Part shown: positions 1 through 7,446 of the stretch, in pieces
Layout: each line of letters starts with the position of its first letter
Numbering within the stretch: position 1 is the stretch's first letter
From: Microvirga sp. 3-52
GTDB lineage: Bacteria > Pseudomonadota > Alphaproteobacteria > Rhizobiales > Beijerinckiaceae
Reading direction: 5' to 3'
Assembly (NCBI RefSeq): GCF_018383585.1
Contig: NZ_JAHAMK010000011.1
Coordinates: 45,244-109,243 of the forward strand
DNA length: 64,000 nt
Position numbers and translations under genes: made by a program
Notes under the pieces: model-generated
The model's input: the letters and a program-made list of their open reading frames with translations, nothing else
Told to the model about the DNA's origin: nothing
Database searches by the model: none

Positions 1-536
1 GCTTGTTCAACGCCGAGCTGCTTCAAGGCACGCCGGAAGAGCTTCGCGTGGGCCCGTGGGGTCCAGAGCTGGCGAGGTCTGCTGCTGTAGCCATAACCAG
101 GACGATCAATCACGATCACCCTGTAGCGGGACGCCAGCCGGTCCACGAGGCCGCTGACGGTAAAGTCCTGGATCATGGTGCCGTTGCCATGGATCAGCAC
201 GACAGGCTCGCCCTCGCCGCGCTCGATGTAGTGCAGGCGCACGCCATCAACATCGAGAAACCGGCCCATCGGCGGCGTCTTGCGCTCGGCAGCCCCGGCT
301 CTCTGTCGATTGTACAGAACAGCTGCGCCAAGCGCTGCGGCCGAGCCTGCCAGGACCGGTGCAAGCCAGCGCCAATGGCTCGAATGAGAGCTCTGCTTAG
401 GACGAGGCGTGCCGCCCGACCTAGCAGTCTTCTGCCTGTGGCGACGGGTGTTGCCCTGTTGCTGTTCGGCAAAATAAGGGGCCGCGCCTGCCGCGGTGCG
501 CGGGCTCTCATCGACGTTCGTCTTCATGCGAGACAT
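1..536 (-). CDS. alpha/beta hydrolase, N-terminal part (runs off the window)
   Basis: The reverse strand is open from an ATG at 536 to base 1, giving 178 residues with no stop. Residues 1-55 are polar and basic. A hydrophobic segment at about 56-75 probably anchors the protein in the inner membrane. The alpha/beta-hydrolase fold starts near residue 92, with the oxyanion-hole region VVLIHGNGTMIQDF (112-125) and the strand-turn IDRPGYGYSSRP (143-154). The nucleophile and His lie beyond the window edge. A second in-frame ATG at 527 is an alternative start. The family is clear, but the substrate cannot be told; haloperoxidase/epoxide-hydrolase-like enzymes look like this. Confidence 0.85.
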   Translation of the reverse strand, partial: MSRMKTNVDESPRTAAGAAPYFAEQQQGNTRRHRQKTARSGGTPRPKQSSHSSHWRWLAPVLAGSAAALGAAVLYNRQRAGAAERKTPPMGRFLDVDGVRLHYIERGEGEPVVLIHGNGTMIQDFTVSGLVDRLASRYRVIVIDRPGYGYSSRPRQLWTPRAHAKLFRRALKQLGVEQ

Positions 537-742
537 GCGCACTCTCCATTGGTGATGATCGTGGGGAACGCCCGAGAAGCAAGTCGGTTGCTGCAGCGCA
601 CAAATCCAATGCACACGCCCGTTCCAACAAACGACTTCATGTGCGCAGCTTCGATGGACCGAGGCGGAGCCTTTCCAGTGTAGGCATGTTGTCAGGGGTT
701 ATGCAGCAGCCCGGTTTGGCCCCGGCTGATTACCAGGGGCCC

Positions 743-1894
743 ATGTCGAACCAGGATCTACATCTCACACTCCTTGAGTCGGAATTCGGCCGGGTGCTCG
801 ATCAGCACTCGAAGGACTCACGTGGAAAAGTCGTCCATAAGGGCCATGGGGCGAGTGGGTTACGGCTACGAGACCGGGGACGCGACCGCCGCTTCCGCCA
901 ACTGCTCGATGCCCTGCCTGCGGCGGTATACACAACGGACGCAGGCGGACGCATCACCTTCTACAACGAAGCCGCTGCCGCGTTGTGGGGCTGTCGGCCC
1001 GAACTCGGCAAGAGCGAGTGGTGCGGGTCCTGGCGGCTCTTCTGGCCGGACGGAACTCCTCTGCCACACGATCAATGCCCGATGGCGATCGCCCTCAAGG
1101 AGGATCGCGCAATCAGAGGTGCGGAAGCCATTGCCGAGCGCCCGGATGGCACCAGGGTCCCGTTCATTCCGTTTCCAACCCCGCTGCACGACGCGTCAGG
1201 CGCGCTTGTCGGCGCAGTCAATATGCTGGTGGACATTACCGACAGAAAGCGCGCGGAGAATCAGCAGGAGCTGCTGGTGCGTGAGTTGCACCACCGGGTC
1301 AAGAACATGCTCGCGACCGTTCAGGCCATCATGAGTTCGACCGCTCGCGCGTCAACATCGATCGAGGAGTTCCAGCAGGCTTTCACGGGCAGGATCATGG
1401 CACTGGCGCGGACTCATTCGCACCTCGCGGAAGACGAGTGGCAGGCAATCTCCATTCGAGATCTTCTATGCAATGAGCTGGAGCCCTACGATGACGGCTT
1501 CCCTGGCCGGGTGCTCCTCGACGGCCCGGCTGTTGATCTCCCTTCAGCCACCGCCATACCACTCGGAATGGCCATCCATGAGCTGACGACGAACGCCGTT
1601 AAGTATGGAGCCCTGTCGGCGCCTGGCGCGTCCGTCGTGGTTTCATGGGCTCTCGAGGAGGAGCAGGGCCGGCGCGAACTCACCATCGAGTGGGTTGAGC
1701 GGAACGGTCCGGTCCTCAGTCCGCCAGGCCGGAGGGGCGTCGGCTCCCAACTCCTCGAACGCGTCCTGAGCAGTCAGATCGGTGCGCGTGCCATGATCTC
1801 CTACCAACCGGAAGGGCTGCGGGCGCACCTGGCGGTCCCCCTTCCGTGTCGCGTGTCTGCCCCCGATCCCATGGATAGTCGCACCCGACTTTAG
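743..1894 (+). CDS. PAS-domain sensor histidine kinase, HWE family
   Basis: 383 residues from the ATG at 743, chosen because AGGGG sits 5-9 bases upstream; an open frame continues to 641 but lacks such a signal. A PAS domain (about residues 50-170) starts at LLDALPAAVYTTDAGGRITF. The HWE-type phosphoacceptor region follows, with RELHHRVKNMLATVQAI around His183/184. The ATP-binding domain has HELTTNAVKYGAL and the WxE-type motif IEWVERNGP. No transmembrane segment is visible, so it is a cytosolic sensor (redox, light or ligand by PAS). No response regulator lies next to it, making it an orphan kinase. HWE kinases in alphaproteobacteria often feed general stress or light responses; that role is only inferred here. 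Confidence 0.9.
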   Translation: MSNQDLHLTLLESEFGRVLDQHSKDSRGKVVHKGHGASGLRLRDRGRDRRFRQLLDALPAAVYTTDAGGRITFYNEAAAALWGCRPELGKSEWCGSWRLFWPDGTPLPHDQCPMAIALKEDRAIRGAEAIAERPDGTRVPFIPFPTPLHDASGALVGAVNMLVDITDRKRAENQQELLVRELHHRVKNMLATVQAIMSSTARASTSIEEFQQAFTGRIMALARTHSHLAEDEWQAISIRDLLCNELEPYDDGFPGRVLLDGPAVDLPSATAIPLGMAIHELTTNAVKYGALSAPGASVVVSWALEEEQGRRELTIEWVERNGPVLSPPGRRGVGSQLLERVLSSQIGARAMISYQPEGLRAHLAVPLPCRVSAPDPMDSRTRL

Positions 1895-2258
1895 GACCCA
1901 CGGCAAGCTGTCATCGATCTCGCGCATGTTCAGACCTGCGGCAGCGGGTGAATGGGACGAGCCTGATAAAGTCTGAGAGCATTCGTGCTCCGCCAGATAC
2001 AGTCCTGTCTTCGAATTACGTCGGAGACAGGCAAGATCTGTCCAAATCAAGTGCGAAGACACGCAGCACTTGTTATCAACCGGGAAAGAGTCTATATAGT
2101 TTTATCGGATTTTGGCCGGACAATCGGGTCGTTTCGCTTTTGGTTCTGCCAGGCGCACGTTCGGACTCTCTTACCATTACATCGACGAACCGAGTTGAGG
2201 CCGCGCTTCTGCGCGCCTGTGCTCACGTGCACTTCCAGCCTAACCTAAGGATCTTCCC
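1895..2258. other. Intergenic leader upstream of the cold-shock gene
   Basis: 364 bases between the kinase and the cold-shock gene. No convincing gene is seen; two overlapping open frames here lack family features or ribosome sites. It holds a candidate promoter at 2070-2098. If that is correct, the cold-shock mRNA would carry a long 5' leader of roughly 150 bases, as is usual for CspA-type genes. Confidence 0.5.
2070..2098 (+). promoter_or_regulatory. Candidate sigma-70-type promoter for the cold-shock gene
   Basis: TTGTTA (2070-2075) and TATATA (2093-2098) are separated by 17 bases. The downstream gene is the cold-shock protein at 2259. Motif match only; no transcript data. Confidence 0.4.
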
Positions 2259-2468
2259 ATGATTACGGGCACCGTGAAATTCTACAACGACATGAAGGGC
2301 TTCGGCTTCATCCAGCCCAGCGACGGCAGCAAGGACGTGTTCGTCCACGCCACCGCGCTCGAGCGCGCCGGCATGCGCGGCCTCGTCGAAGGCCAGAAGG
2401 TCTCCTTCGACACCGCCGAAGACCGCCGCTCCGGCAAGGTCGCCGTCAACAACATCGAGACGGCATAA
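2259..2468 (+). CDS. Cold-shock protein, CspA family
   Basis: 69 residues, the full length of a single cold-shock domain. RNP-1 is seen as KGFGFI (residues 14-19) and RNP-2 as VFVH. The protein binds single-stranded RNA/DNA and acts as an RNA chaperone in the cytoplasm. The start follows AAGGA in CCTAAGGATC. It is monocistronic: a long leader precedes it and a strong terminator hairpin follows at 2516-2544. Which csp paralogue this is cannot be decided from sequence. Confidence 0.97.
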   Translation: MITGTVKFYNDMKGFGFIQPSDGSKDVFVHATALERAGMRGLVEGQKVSFDTAEDRRSGKVAVNNIETA

Positions 2469-2515
2469 GCAGCGATGATCGGCTCAGGACATCAGCCTGC
2501 GCCGCCCAAGCCGCA

Positions 2516-2544
2516 AAGCCGCTCCCCCGTGGGGCGGCTTTTTT
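2516..2544 (+). terminator. Rho-independent terminator after the cold-shock gene
   Basis: An AGCCGCTCCCC / GGGGCGGCT stem with one bulged base, followed by a run of T at 2539-2544, 50 bases after the cold-shock stop codon. Confidence 0.85.
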
Positions 2545-2606
2545 GTTGCTTACCGCCCCGGCGGTCATCCGCCCTGCCCGTAAGAGCTGAGCGTCAGGAG
2601 AACCCG

Positions 2607-2816
2607 ATGTCGCACAAGTACAAGGTCCATCAGCTGGTCCGCATCACCCACCCGACCTTCTCCGACAAGCGGGCGACGGCCAGCGGCATCTACGAGGTGA
2701 CGCGCCTCATGCCGGCCGATCAGACCGGCGAGGTGTCGTACCGGATCAGGTCGTCCGGCTTCGGCGAGCGGGCCGTGCGCGAAAGCCAGATCGCCGCCCG
2801 GGCGTCGGATCTTTGA
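2607..2816 (+). CDS. Conserved small protein of unknown function (69 aa)
   Basis: I start it at 2607 (MSHKYKVHQLVRI), where CAGGAG lies 6 bases upstream; the frame is open further back through the terminator but that part is not protein-like. The sequence looks like a small beta-barrel: hydrophobic strands around YKVHQLVRI, ASGIYEVTRLMP and VSYRIRSS alternate with charged turns. I recall similar short proteins as conserved unknowns in Rhizobiales. The next gene overlaps its stop codon (TTGA), so the two are probably translationally coupled. Confidence 0.8.
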   Translation: MSHKYKVHQLVRITHPTFSDKRATASGIYEVTRLMPADQTGEVSYRIRSSGFGERAVRESQIAARASDL

Positions 2817-3106
2817 CCAGCGGCGCGGCCTTCTTTGACGGATCGCAGGTCTACGATCCCGTCGCGCTGCTGCGCCACGACCACCAAACCCTCTACGTCG
2901 CCCGCATCGGCAGAAAGACATCACGGCAATTTATGATCCTCACGGCAACGGGAGAGCCTGCATGGCCGCACGAACCGCTCGGCAGCCTCTCCGATGTCGC
3001 CTGGGCGCTTCGAGCACACGAGTGGCACCTCGTCACGCCCGAGCCTATGGGCGAGAGTACGCAGCAGGCCAGGATGTTGGCCCGGTTGCTCGCCGAGCGG
3101 GCTTAA
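2813..3106 (+). CDS. Hypothetical protein (97 aa), coupled to the preceding gene
   Basis: The frame begins with TTG at 2813, overlapping the TGA of the upstream gene, an arrangement that suggests coupling. The product is soluble and mixed alpha/beta, with no motif I recognise; its C-terminal half (LGSLSDVAWALRAHEWHLV) looks like a real amphipathic core. Codon use is in keeping with the neighbours. The start is the weakest point, since no ATG or GTG lies near it. Confidence 0.55.
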   Translation: MTSGAAFFDGSQVYDPVALLRHDHQTLYVARIGRKTSRQFMILTATGEPAWPHEPLGSLSDVAWALRAHEWHLVTPEPMGESTQQARMLARLLAERA

Positions 3107-3210
3107 CCGGCGCCTCGCGCACGGAGGCGAATAACAGATGAGTCCGACGGCGCGGTCGGTGGTACATTCGTTTCCGGACTCGCAAGAAATCCGCAGAGAG
3201 GAACTGCAGC

Positions 3211-3516
3211 ATGGTTGATGATCCGACCAATCTCGACGCACATCGCGGCATGGCGGCTCAGAAGGCCACCGACCTTCGCCGTCTGCGGTCCGAGGTCGAA
3301 GCCGATCAAGCGGCGCTGCACGCAAGGCAAGCGAAGCTTGAGGATCTGCTCGCGGCAGCGCCTGCCACCGATTGGCCGGAAGCCGTCGAGAAGGCACGCT
3401 ACCTGCTGGGTCTGTTCACACAGAGTTTGGACGCAGCCGATCTGCGCCGCCGCAAGCTGATCGACCGGGTGCTGGCGGACTTCGATCATCTGCTCGACAA
3501 GCCGACCCACGACTGA
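3211..3516 (+). CDS. Small helical protein of unknown function (101 aa)
   Basis: ATG at 3211 is preceded by GAGAGGAACTGCAGC, which holds a usable ribosome site. The protein is almost wholly helical and charged, with heptad-like spacing around residues 20-45 (DLRRLRSEVEADQAALHARQ), so a short coiled coil is likely. No signal peptide, membrane segment or catalytic motif is seen. It lies codirectional with the small genes on both sides. Confidence 0.75.
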   Translation: MVDDPTNLDAHRGMAAQKATDLRRLRSEVEADQAALHARQAKLEDLLAAAPATDWPEAVEKARYLLGLFTQSLDAADLRRRKLIDRVLADFDHLLDKPTHD

Positions 3517-3558
3517 GACGATCTTTCTCCCAGACCTCACTGACAATGGAGACCATCG

Positions 3559-3699
3559 ATGGCCAGAGGCGAACAACGCGGCAATCGCGAGGCAAAGAAG
3601 CCGAAGAAGGAAAAGCCGAAGCCCGCCGTGGCGGCTTCATCCTTTGCGAACCAGAGCAAAGGCAGTGCCCCCGCGAAACCGCCCGGTGGTAAGCGATAG
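3559..3699 (+). CDS. 46-residue Lys-rich conserved small protein
   Basis: A short frame reading MARGEQRGNREAKKPKKEKP at its start and ending PGGKR. About a quarter of residues are Lys or Arg, with Pro/Ala between them, so the protein is intrinsically disordered and could bind nucleic acid or acidic protein. I recall proteins starting MARGxQRGNREAKKPKK as widespread in Rhizobiales, which supports a real gene; this is from memory and unverified. The ribosome site is weak (CAATGGAGACC upstream). Function unknown. Confidence 0.75.
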   Translation: MARGEQRGNREAKKPKKEKPKPAVAASSFANQSKGSAPAKPPGGKR

Positions 3700-3888
3700 C
3701 ATCTCCGTAGGTGACCCGGATGCATCCTGGTCGACCCATCAGGCGCGGCGGCATCCTGCACGCGGAGTTGTGTGATGCGCTGATCGGCCCAGGAGCACGG
3801 GTGCGGTTTGCAACCGCATCAGCTTTGAGAGGCAACCGGCTGCTTCATTTGCGATCTTCAGACAGCCGACAGACAACCGGAGAACACC

Positions 3889-4122
3889 ATGCCTGAGGCA
3901 CATCGACTTTCACGTTTCCTGATCTCTTCGTCAGCAGAGGGCGACCCGCAGCTCATCATCGAGCTTGAGGACGGCTCAAGGCTGGCCGTGACGGCAAGCT
4001 TTGAACAGATTGAGGATATGGCAGATGTCCTGGATGAAATCCTGGACGCTGCGGACCTCGAAGAGGAAGACGATACAGAGCGATTGCCGGCCTTCGTGCG
4101 AAGGGACAGCTCCACTCCTTGA
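3889..4122 (+). CDS. Small acidic protein of unknown function (77 aa)
   Basis: ATG at 3889 follows ACCGGAGAACACC, a fair ribosome site. The N-terminal 40 residues can form a beta hairpin (FLISSSAEGDPQLIIELEDG, then RLAVTASFEQ), and the C-terminal part is strongly acidic (DVLDEILDAADLEEEDD). No known motif. Reading frame and codon bias look genuine. It belongs to the run of small same-strand genes from 2.6 to 4.4 kb. Confidence 0.7.
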   Translation: MPEAHRLSRFLISSSAEGDPQLIIELEDGSRLAVTASFEQIEDMADVLDEILDAADLEEEDDTERLPAFVRRDSSTP

Positions 4123-4203
4123 TGCCGGTAGGCTGGCGCCTCGTGGCGGCAGTTACAGTATCGAGGATGGCGACGGAACGTGGAAAACCGGGGAGGAAAG
4201 CTG

Positions 4204-4425
4204 ATGCATAAGGGACTTTTCGAGGACTGCGAGGGACCCATTCGAGGTCTGCGTCTGCCACTCAACGCCTGGAACGTGCTGGATCGAGAAAACATTACGA
4301 CGCTCGCTCAACTCACCGCCATTGCCGACCGGGTCGAGCGGCTTCCAGGCATTGGCGCAAAGACTGCCCTGGCGATCAGAGGCGAGCTTGCGCGTATTGC
4401 TCTTCGTGACGCTCAGTCTCCTTGA
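4204..4425 (+). CDS. RpoA C-terminal-domain-like helix-hairpin-helix protein (73 aa)
   Basis: Start at ATG 4204 (MHKGLFEDCEGPIRGLRL), preceded by GGGGAGGAAAGCTG, a strong ribosome site. The core NAWNVLDRENITTLAQLTAI ... VERLPGIGAKTALAIRGEL follows the pattern of the RNA polymerase alpha C-terminal domain: a helix rich in LxxxNITTLxxL, then the LPGIGxKxAxxI hairpin that contacts DNA in helix-hairpin-helix folds. It is a stand-alone domain with no N-terminal assembly domain, so it is not RpoA itself. It could bind DNA or a transcription factor; that is inference. Confidence 0.75.
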   Translation: MHKGLFEDCEGPIRGLRLPLNAWNVLDRENITTLAQLTAIADRVERLPGIGAKTALAIRGELARIALRDAQSP

Positions 4426-4842
4426 TTGCCGGTCAGCTTTTGTCAGCTCCACGCAATACTTTCTGAGGCACTGATAACGCTCCTCCTGATGCCTTGCATT
4501 CCCGCCATTCGTACGCCTTCAGTCCGTTTCCGATGATGGGAGATCGTCAATCCAGGGGGCGATTTCGGCCAACCTTGCCGATGCACGGACGGAGGCCCGC
4601 GATGCCAAACGGGGCTTCTCGGCAATCCTGTAGATCACATGGATCGTGGGATGTGCATGCATCCCGGCAGCCCCACGAAGGTCAGCGCCCCAGGATGTAC
4701 AAGCGCACATCCATCGGGCGACGCCGGCTCGCTGCCTATGTGCGTCATGAATACTGGATTGAGACTGGAACTTGCCATGGACAAGCTCCGTCGTGCAGCG
4801 GGGCCACGGCACAGCCCGCGTAGCGTGAGCCTGGGCCTCGGA
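4426..4842. other. Intergenic stretch with no confirmed gene
   Basis: About 417 bases. Several open frames cross it on both strands but none has a good start site or family signature. One short stretch (about 4530-4633, plus strand, ending in TAG at 4631) translates to ANLADARTEARDA and faintly resembles the ARxEA helix of DUF6894-type proteins; it may be a relic. Confidence 0.4.
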
Positions 4843-5013
4843 TCAATCGTTGTCCGGGGCTCGATCCGGCGACGGAATATCGCGGTCGCCATAGCCGCGC
4901 CGCCCGTCGAGCTTTACCTTCGGGATCGGAGCAGGACGATCCTCCAGCATCCTTACGGCTTTCCAGACCGAATTCACGACGCGTTGCGTGAGGCTGAGAT
5001 GGCTTTTGCTCAT
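4843..5013 (-). CDS. Hypothetical small basic protein (56 aa)
   Basis: Start taken at ATG 5013 (MSKSHLSLTQRVVNSVWKAV), with AGAGAACGAG just upstream; the frame is open to 5109 but the upper part overlaps the neighbouring gene. One amphipathic helix (LTQRVVNSVWKAVRMLED) is followed by a polar, Pro/Asp/Arg-rich tail. It lies 40 bases downstream of the DUF6894-type gene on the same strand, perhaps in one transcript. No family recognised. Confidence 0.45.
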   Translation of the reverse strand: MSKSHLSLTQRVVNSVWKAVRMLEDRPAPIPKVKLDGRRGYGDRDIPSPDRAPDND

Positions 5014-5053
5014 AACTCGTTCTCTTTCGTCGATCACCCCTGTGCGGACGCCG

Positions 5054-5440
5054 TCATTCCGCCTCAGCTTTGCCGCTTGCTTTTGGGTCAACGGCTTCTG
5101 AAAACCCAACCGTCAGAACATGTTGGTTTGCTCTGTCCATGATCTCGACATGCCAGCTTCGCCGGTCCTCGCCCTTCTGCCCGCCCTCTTGGAGCAGATC
5201 GCGCGCCTTGGCGATGGCGCCGTCCCGCGCCGCATGAAGATCAGGATAAGTGTCTCCTTCGGGATCCTCCAGGAGATCGCTCCCAGTCCGAACGTTGAAG
5301 TAGTATAGAGCCGTTTCCAGCTTAGGCGCAGGCACGGAAGAAGGCTCATGGGAGGGGTGACCTGATCGAGGCGCGCCACCCTCATCATCCCACCGTTTGA
5401 GATCCTCCTGCTGACCTGACGTCTTCGGATCTTTGCCCAT
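5054..5440 (-). CDS. DUF6894-type conserved protein
   Basis: 128 residues from ATG 5440 (MGKDPKTSGQQED); an ATG at 5458 adds six residues and is equally possible, since neither has a strong ribosome site. The first 45 residues are disordered. The core ALYYFNVRTGSDLLEDPEG followed by YPDLHAARDGAIAKARDLL fits the DUF6894 pattern (YYFxVRxG ... D.EG ... DLxAARxEA), common in Methylobacteriaceae and Bradyrhizobium. The last 20 residues (HVLTVGFSEAVD) form the usual closing strand. Function is not known for the family. Confidence 0.8.
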   Translation of the reverse strand: MGKDPKTSGQQEDLKRWDDEGGAPRSGHPSHEPSSVPAPKLETALYYFNVRTGSDLLEDPEGDTYPDLHAARDGAIAKARDLLQEGGQKGEDRRSWHVEIMDRANQHVLTVGFSEAVDPKASGKAEAE

Positions 5441-5671
5441 CGTAGAAATGTAGGACATCTACCCGACATTTTGATGACCATGTCCGGGATCAAGCAGCTA
5501 TCGGAGCGTTGCTCGGCACTCCAGCGGATCTGCCTTCCGGACACGGAGCTCGGGGATCGCCGCCTGCTGGCGAAAATCGCGCACAGCCCTCTCAGGCTAA
5601 GACCTTACAAAGGTCATGTCACCCTTCGGCGACGGCTCGGCGGTCCGATGCCCACATTTTCCGCACACGGC

Positions 5672-5908
5672 TTAGCAACCTGTGCAGATACCTCTCGCGA
5701 TGATCTTCATCTTGCGATCCCAGATCCGCTCTTGCGCCTCCGCCTTGACCCGGGCGGCTCTTCCCAGAGCCGCCGACTCCTCGGCGGTATACGACTTCGA
5801 TGCAGACACTTTGGGGGTCCCTGCCTGTGGCTCACCTCTGTCCTTGGCATCTGTGGCTTGAGTTGTCATCAACATGGCAAGCAGGGCTGTCGCCATCATC
5901 ATCCGCAT
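5672..5908 (-). CDS. Small exported protein of unknown function (78 aa)
   Basis: Start at ATG 5908 (MRMMMATALLAMLMTTQATA-like signal peptide, cleavage near residue 18-20), with TGAGGAGC eight bases upstream. The mature part is helical and basic (AEESAALGRAARVKAEAQER) and ends in RGICTGC, placing two cysteines four residues from each other at the C-terminus. Probably periplasmic. I cannot name a family; the conserved-looking end WDRKMKIIARGICTGC may be the functional part. Confidence 0.75.
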   Translation of the reverse strand: MRMMMATALLAMLMTTQATDAKDRGEPQAGTPKVSASKSYTAEESAALGRAARVKAEAQERIWDRKMKIIARGICTGC

Positions 5909-6171
5909 GGATCGCTCCTCAGGGAGCACATCGTGCGGCTCCAAGCTTTCATATGGTGGTCGCTACCCCGATTCGTAAGCCAAGCATCACCTTCTCGATA
6001 TCCCGATCCGTTTCACGTTTCCCATGTTGTTTGTCGTAAGCTGGCAGATGCGCTGTTGTCCTCGTGCCGGAGGCTGCCAGTTCCTGCCTTCGACGGCGCG
6101 GGGGGATCCTCCAAAATCGGCCACTATTCCCGCAGAGACTGACGCCAGGCCCTCATCCCGGGACAAGCCCG

Positions 6172-6570
6172 ATGCGTATTTCCGCGATTATCGTTCTGTC
6201 CGCCCTCGGATTGGCCGATGTGTCTCATGCCCAGAGCACCCCGCCCGCCTCAGACGCCCCCAAGTTCATCACGATCAGCAACAATGCGATCCTCAGTTCG
6301 CGCTTAATCGGACTGACCGTCCTTAGCTCGACCGGCCAGAGCATGGGCAGGATTGAAGATGTCGTCTTCGAGGGTGGGCAGATCAGTGGTGTGGTGCTCT
6401 CTGTCGGTGAGATCCTGGGCGTCAGCCAACGCTACACGGCCGTGGATCCATCTGCGATCTCGATCAAGTACCTAGAGGCCGAGGGCAAGTGGCAGGCCAC
6501 GATGAACGCTGATCTTGAGCAGCTCAAAGCAGCTCCGGAGTTTCGCTACGAAGGCAAATGGGAGCGCTGA
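6172..6570 (+). CDS. Exported PRC-barrel domain protein
   Basis: 132 residues from ATG 6172. Residues 1-20 form a signal peptide (MRISAIIVLSALGLADVSHA) with an A-x-A-like cleavage site. The mature protein holds a PRC barrel: SSRLIGLTVLSSTGQSMGRI, then EDVVFEGGQISGVVLSVG and a further strand pair. PRC barrels in small exported Rhizobiales proteins are common, and their roles are mostly unknown. Upstream ATG candidates would destroy the signal peptide. It is isolated, with an AT-rich region after it. Confidence 0.85.
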   Translation: MRISAIIVLSALGLADVSHAQSTPPASDAPKFITISNNAILSSRLIGLTVLSSTGQSMGRIEDVVFEGGQISGVVLSVGEILGVSQRYTAVDPSAISIKYLEAEGKWQATMNADLEQLKAAPEFRYEGKWER

Positions 6571-6875
6571 TCCTCCTCACCAATCATCAACACAGAGAAT
6601 AGCGTCTGGCCCAATGTTCCGAAATTACACGGGTGAATAAGGCTTCGCGCGGGGCGCAAGTACCTAATCTCCAAACGCGATTATTTCGCAAAAACTATAT
6701 TCGTTTGCAATATACCAGTTATCGGCCCCTACTTTTTTGATTTTATTTATCGTCCTCGATGTAATTCTCTGACCAATTCCCATATCAACTGATACGAACT
6801 TGTCAGTGCCTGTCATTTTCGCTCCATGCCAAGTTTGGTTTGGAGGAGGATGGGGCTCTTTCGAGGAGGCCCGGC
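6571..6875. other. AT-rich intergenic region
   Basis: About 305 bases, visibly richer in A/T than the rest of the window, particularly 6660-6830. No gene is seen. It probably carries the promoter of the small-gene pair that follows; candidate -10-like TATATT/TATACC hexamers occur near 6696-6715 but I cannot fix one. The closing bases GAGGAGG (6862-6868) are the ribosome site of the next gene. Confidence 0.5.
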
Positions 6876-7115
6876 ATGTGTATGAGAAAACACCCCATGT
6901 TCGATCTTGAGCATTATCAGGATCATGGTGATCCTGGCCTTATGCCCTTCGCTGTGCAGGGAGCGCAGGCAACGTGGCTGCGGCTGACGGCGGCAGAGTT
7001 GTCAGGGGTGCGAACCACGTCAGAGCTCATCGAACGGGTCGAGGAGAGATACAGTCTCTCCCATGAGCAGGCCATCCGGGATGTTGAATTCTGGGTCCTG
7101 GATAAGCAGCTTTGA
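6876..7115 (+). CDS. Small paralogue A of a tandem pair (79 aa)
   Basis: ATG 6876 follows GAGGAGG by eight bases. The C-terminal 45 residues match the next gene: W-x-x-LT-x-x-x-LS, then SELIERVEERYSLSHEQAIR and DVEFWVLDKQL. This pattern (helix, Leu-Ile-x-x-Val, RYSLxxExA, DVxxWxxxKQ) suggests a three-helix bundle. No signal peptide or catalytic motif. It is probably cotranscribed with paralogue B, 46 bases downstream. Function unknown. Confidence 0.75.
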   Translation: MCMRKHPMFDLEHYQDHGDPGLMPFAVQGAQATWLRLTAAELSGVRTTSELIERVEERYSLSHEQAIRDVEFWVLDKQL

Positions 7116-7161
7116 GCCGGTCGCTGCATGAGTGAGACCAGCCCCATTGATGGAGGCGACG

Positions 7162-7380
7162 ATGTTTGGCTATCAGGGCGGCGAAAGCAAAGAGACTGTC
7201 ACTCGCAAGACTGGATATCGGGACGACGCAAAGCGTCAGTGGAGCTGCCTAACTCCTTTGGACCTGTCGCAGATCAAGAATGAAGAGCAGCTGATCACGC
7301 TGGTGAAGGTGAGATACAGCCTGCCGTATGAGATCGCCAAAGCTGATGTTCAAGGCTGGATGGCAGGCAAGCAATTCTAA
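7162..7380 (+). CDS. Small paralogue B of a tandem pair (72 aa)
   Basis: ATG 7162 follows GGAGGCGACG. The C-terminal half repeats paralogue A: WSCLTPLDLSQIKNEEQLI, then VKVRYSLPYEIAKADVQGW and a final AGKQF. The N-termini differ: B begins with a Gly/Lys/Thr-rich segment instead of the acidic His-containing one of A. A tandem duplication followed by divergence is the simplest explanation. Function unknown. Confidence 0.75.
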   Translation: MFGYQGGESKETVTRKTGYRDDAKRQWSCLTPLDLSQIKNEEQLITLVKVRYSLPYEIAKADVQGWMAGKQF

Positions 7381-7446
7381 TATTCCCCAGAGGGTTGAGT
7401 TGGGTAGCTGTGCGCTCGGTCCGAACGGATAATAAGGGAGATCTTG

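Noticed and set aside
3..683. A 226-residue plus-strand open frame at the window start
   Set aside because: It overlaps the alpha/beta hydrolase on the other strand, which has clear family motifs; the plus-strand product has none.
1948..2262. Two overlapping plus-strand frames between the kinase and the cold-shock gene
   Set aside because: No ribosome sites and no family pattern; they cover the probable leader of the cold-shock mRNA.
3711..3896. A 61-residue plus-strand frame between the Lys-rich gene and the acidic small protein
   Set aside because: No ribosome site, no recognisable fold, and it overlaps the start of the next gene.
4639..5142. A 167-residue plus-strand frame opposite the DUF6894-type region
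   Set aside because: Product is without pattern and overlaps the more credible minus-strand genes.
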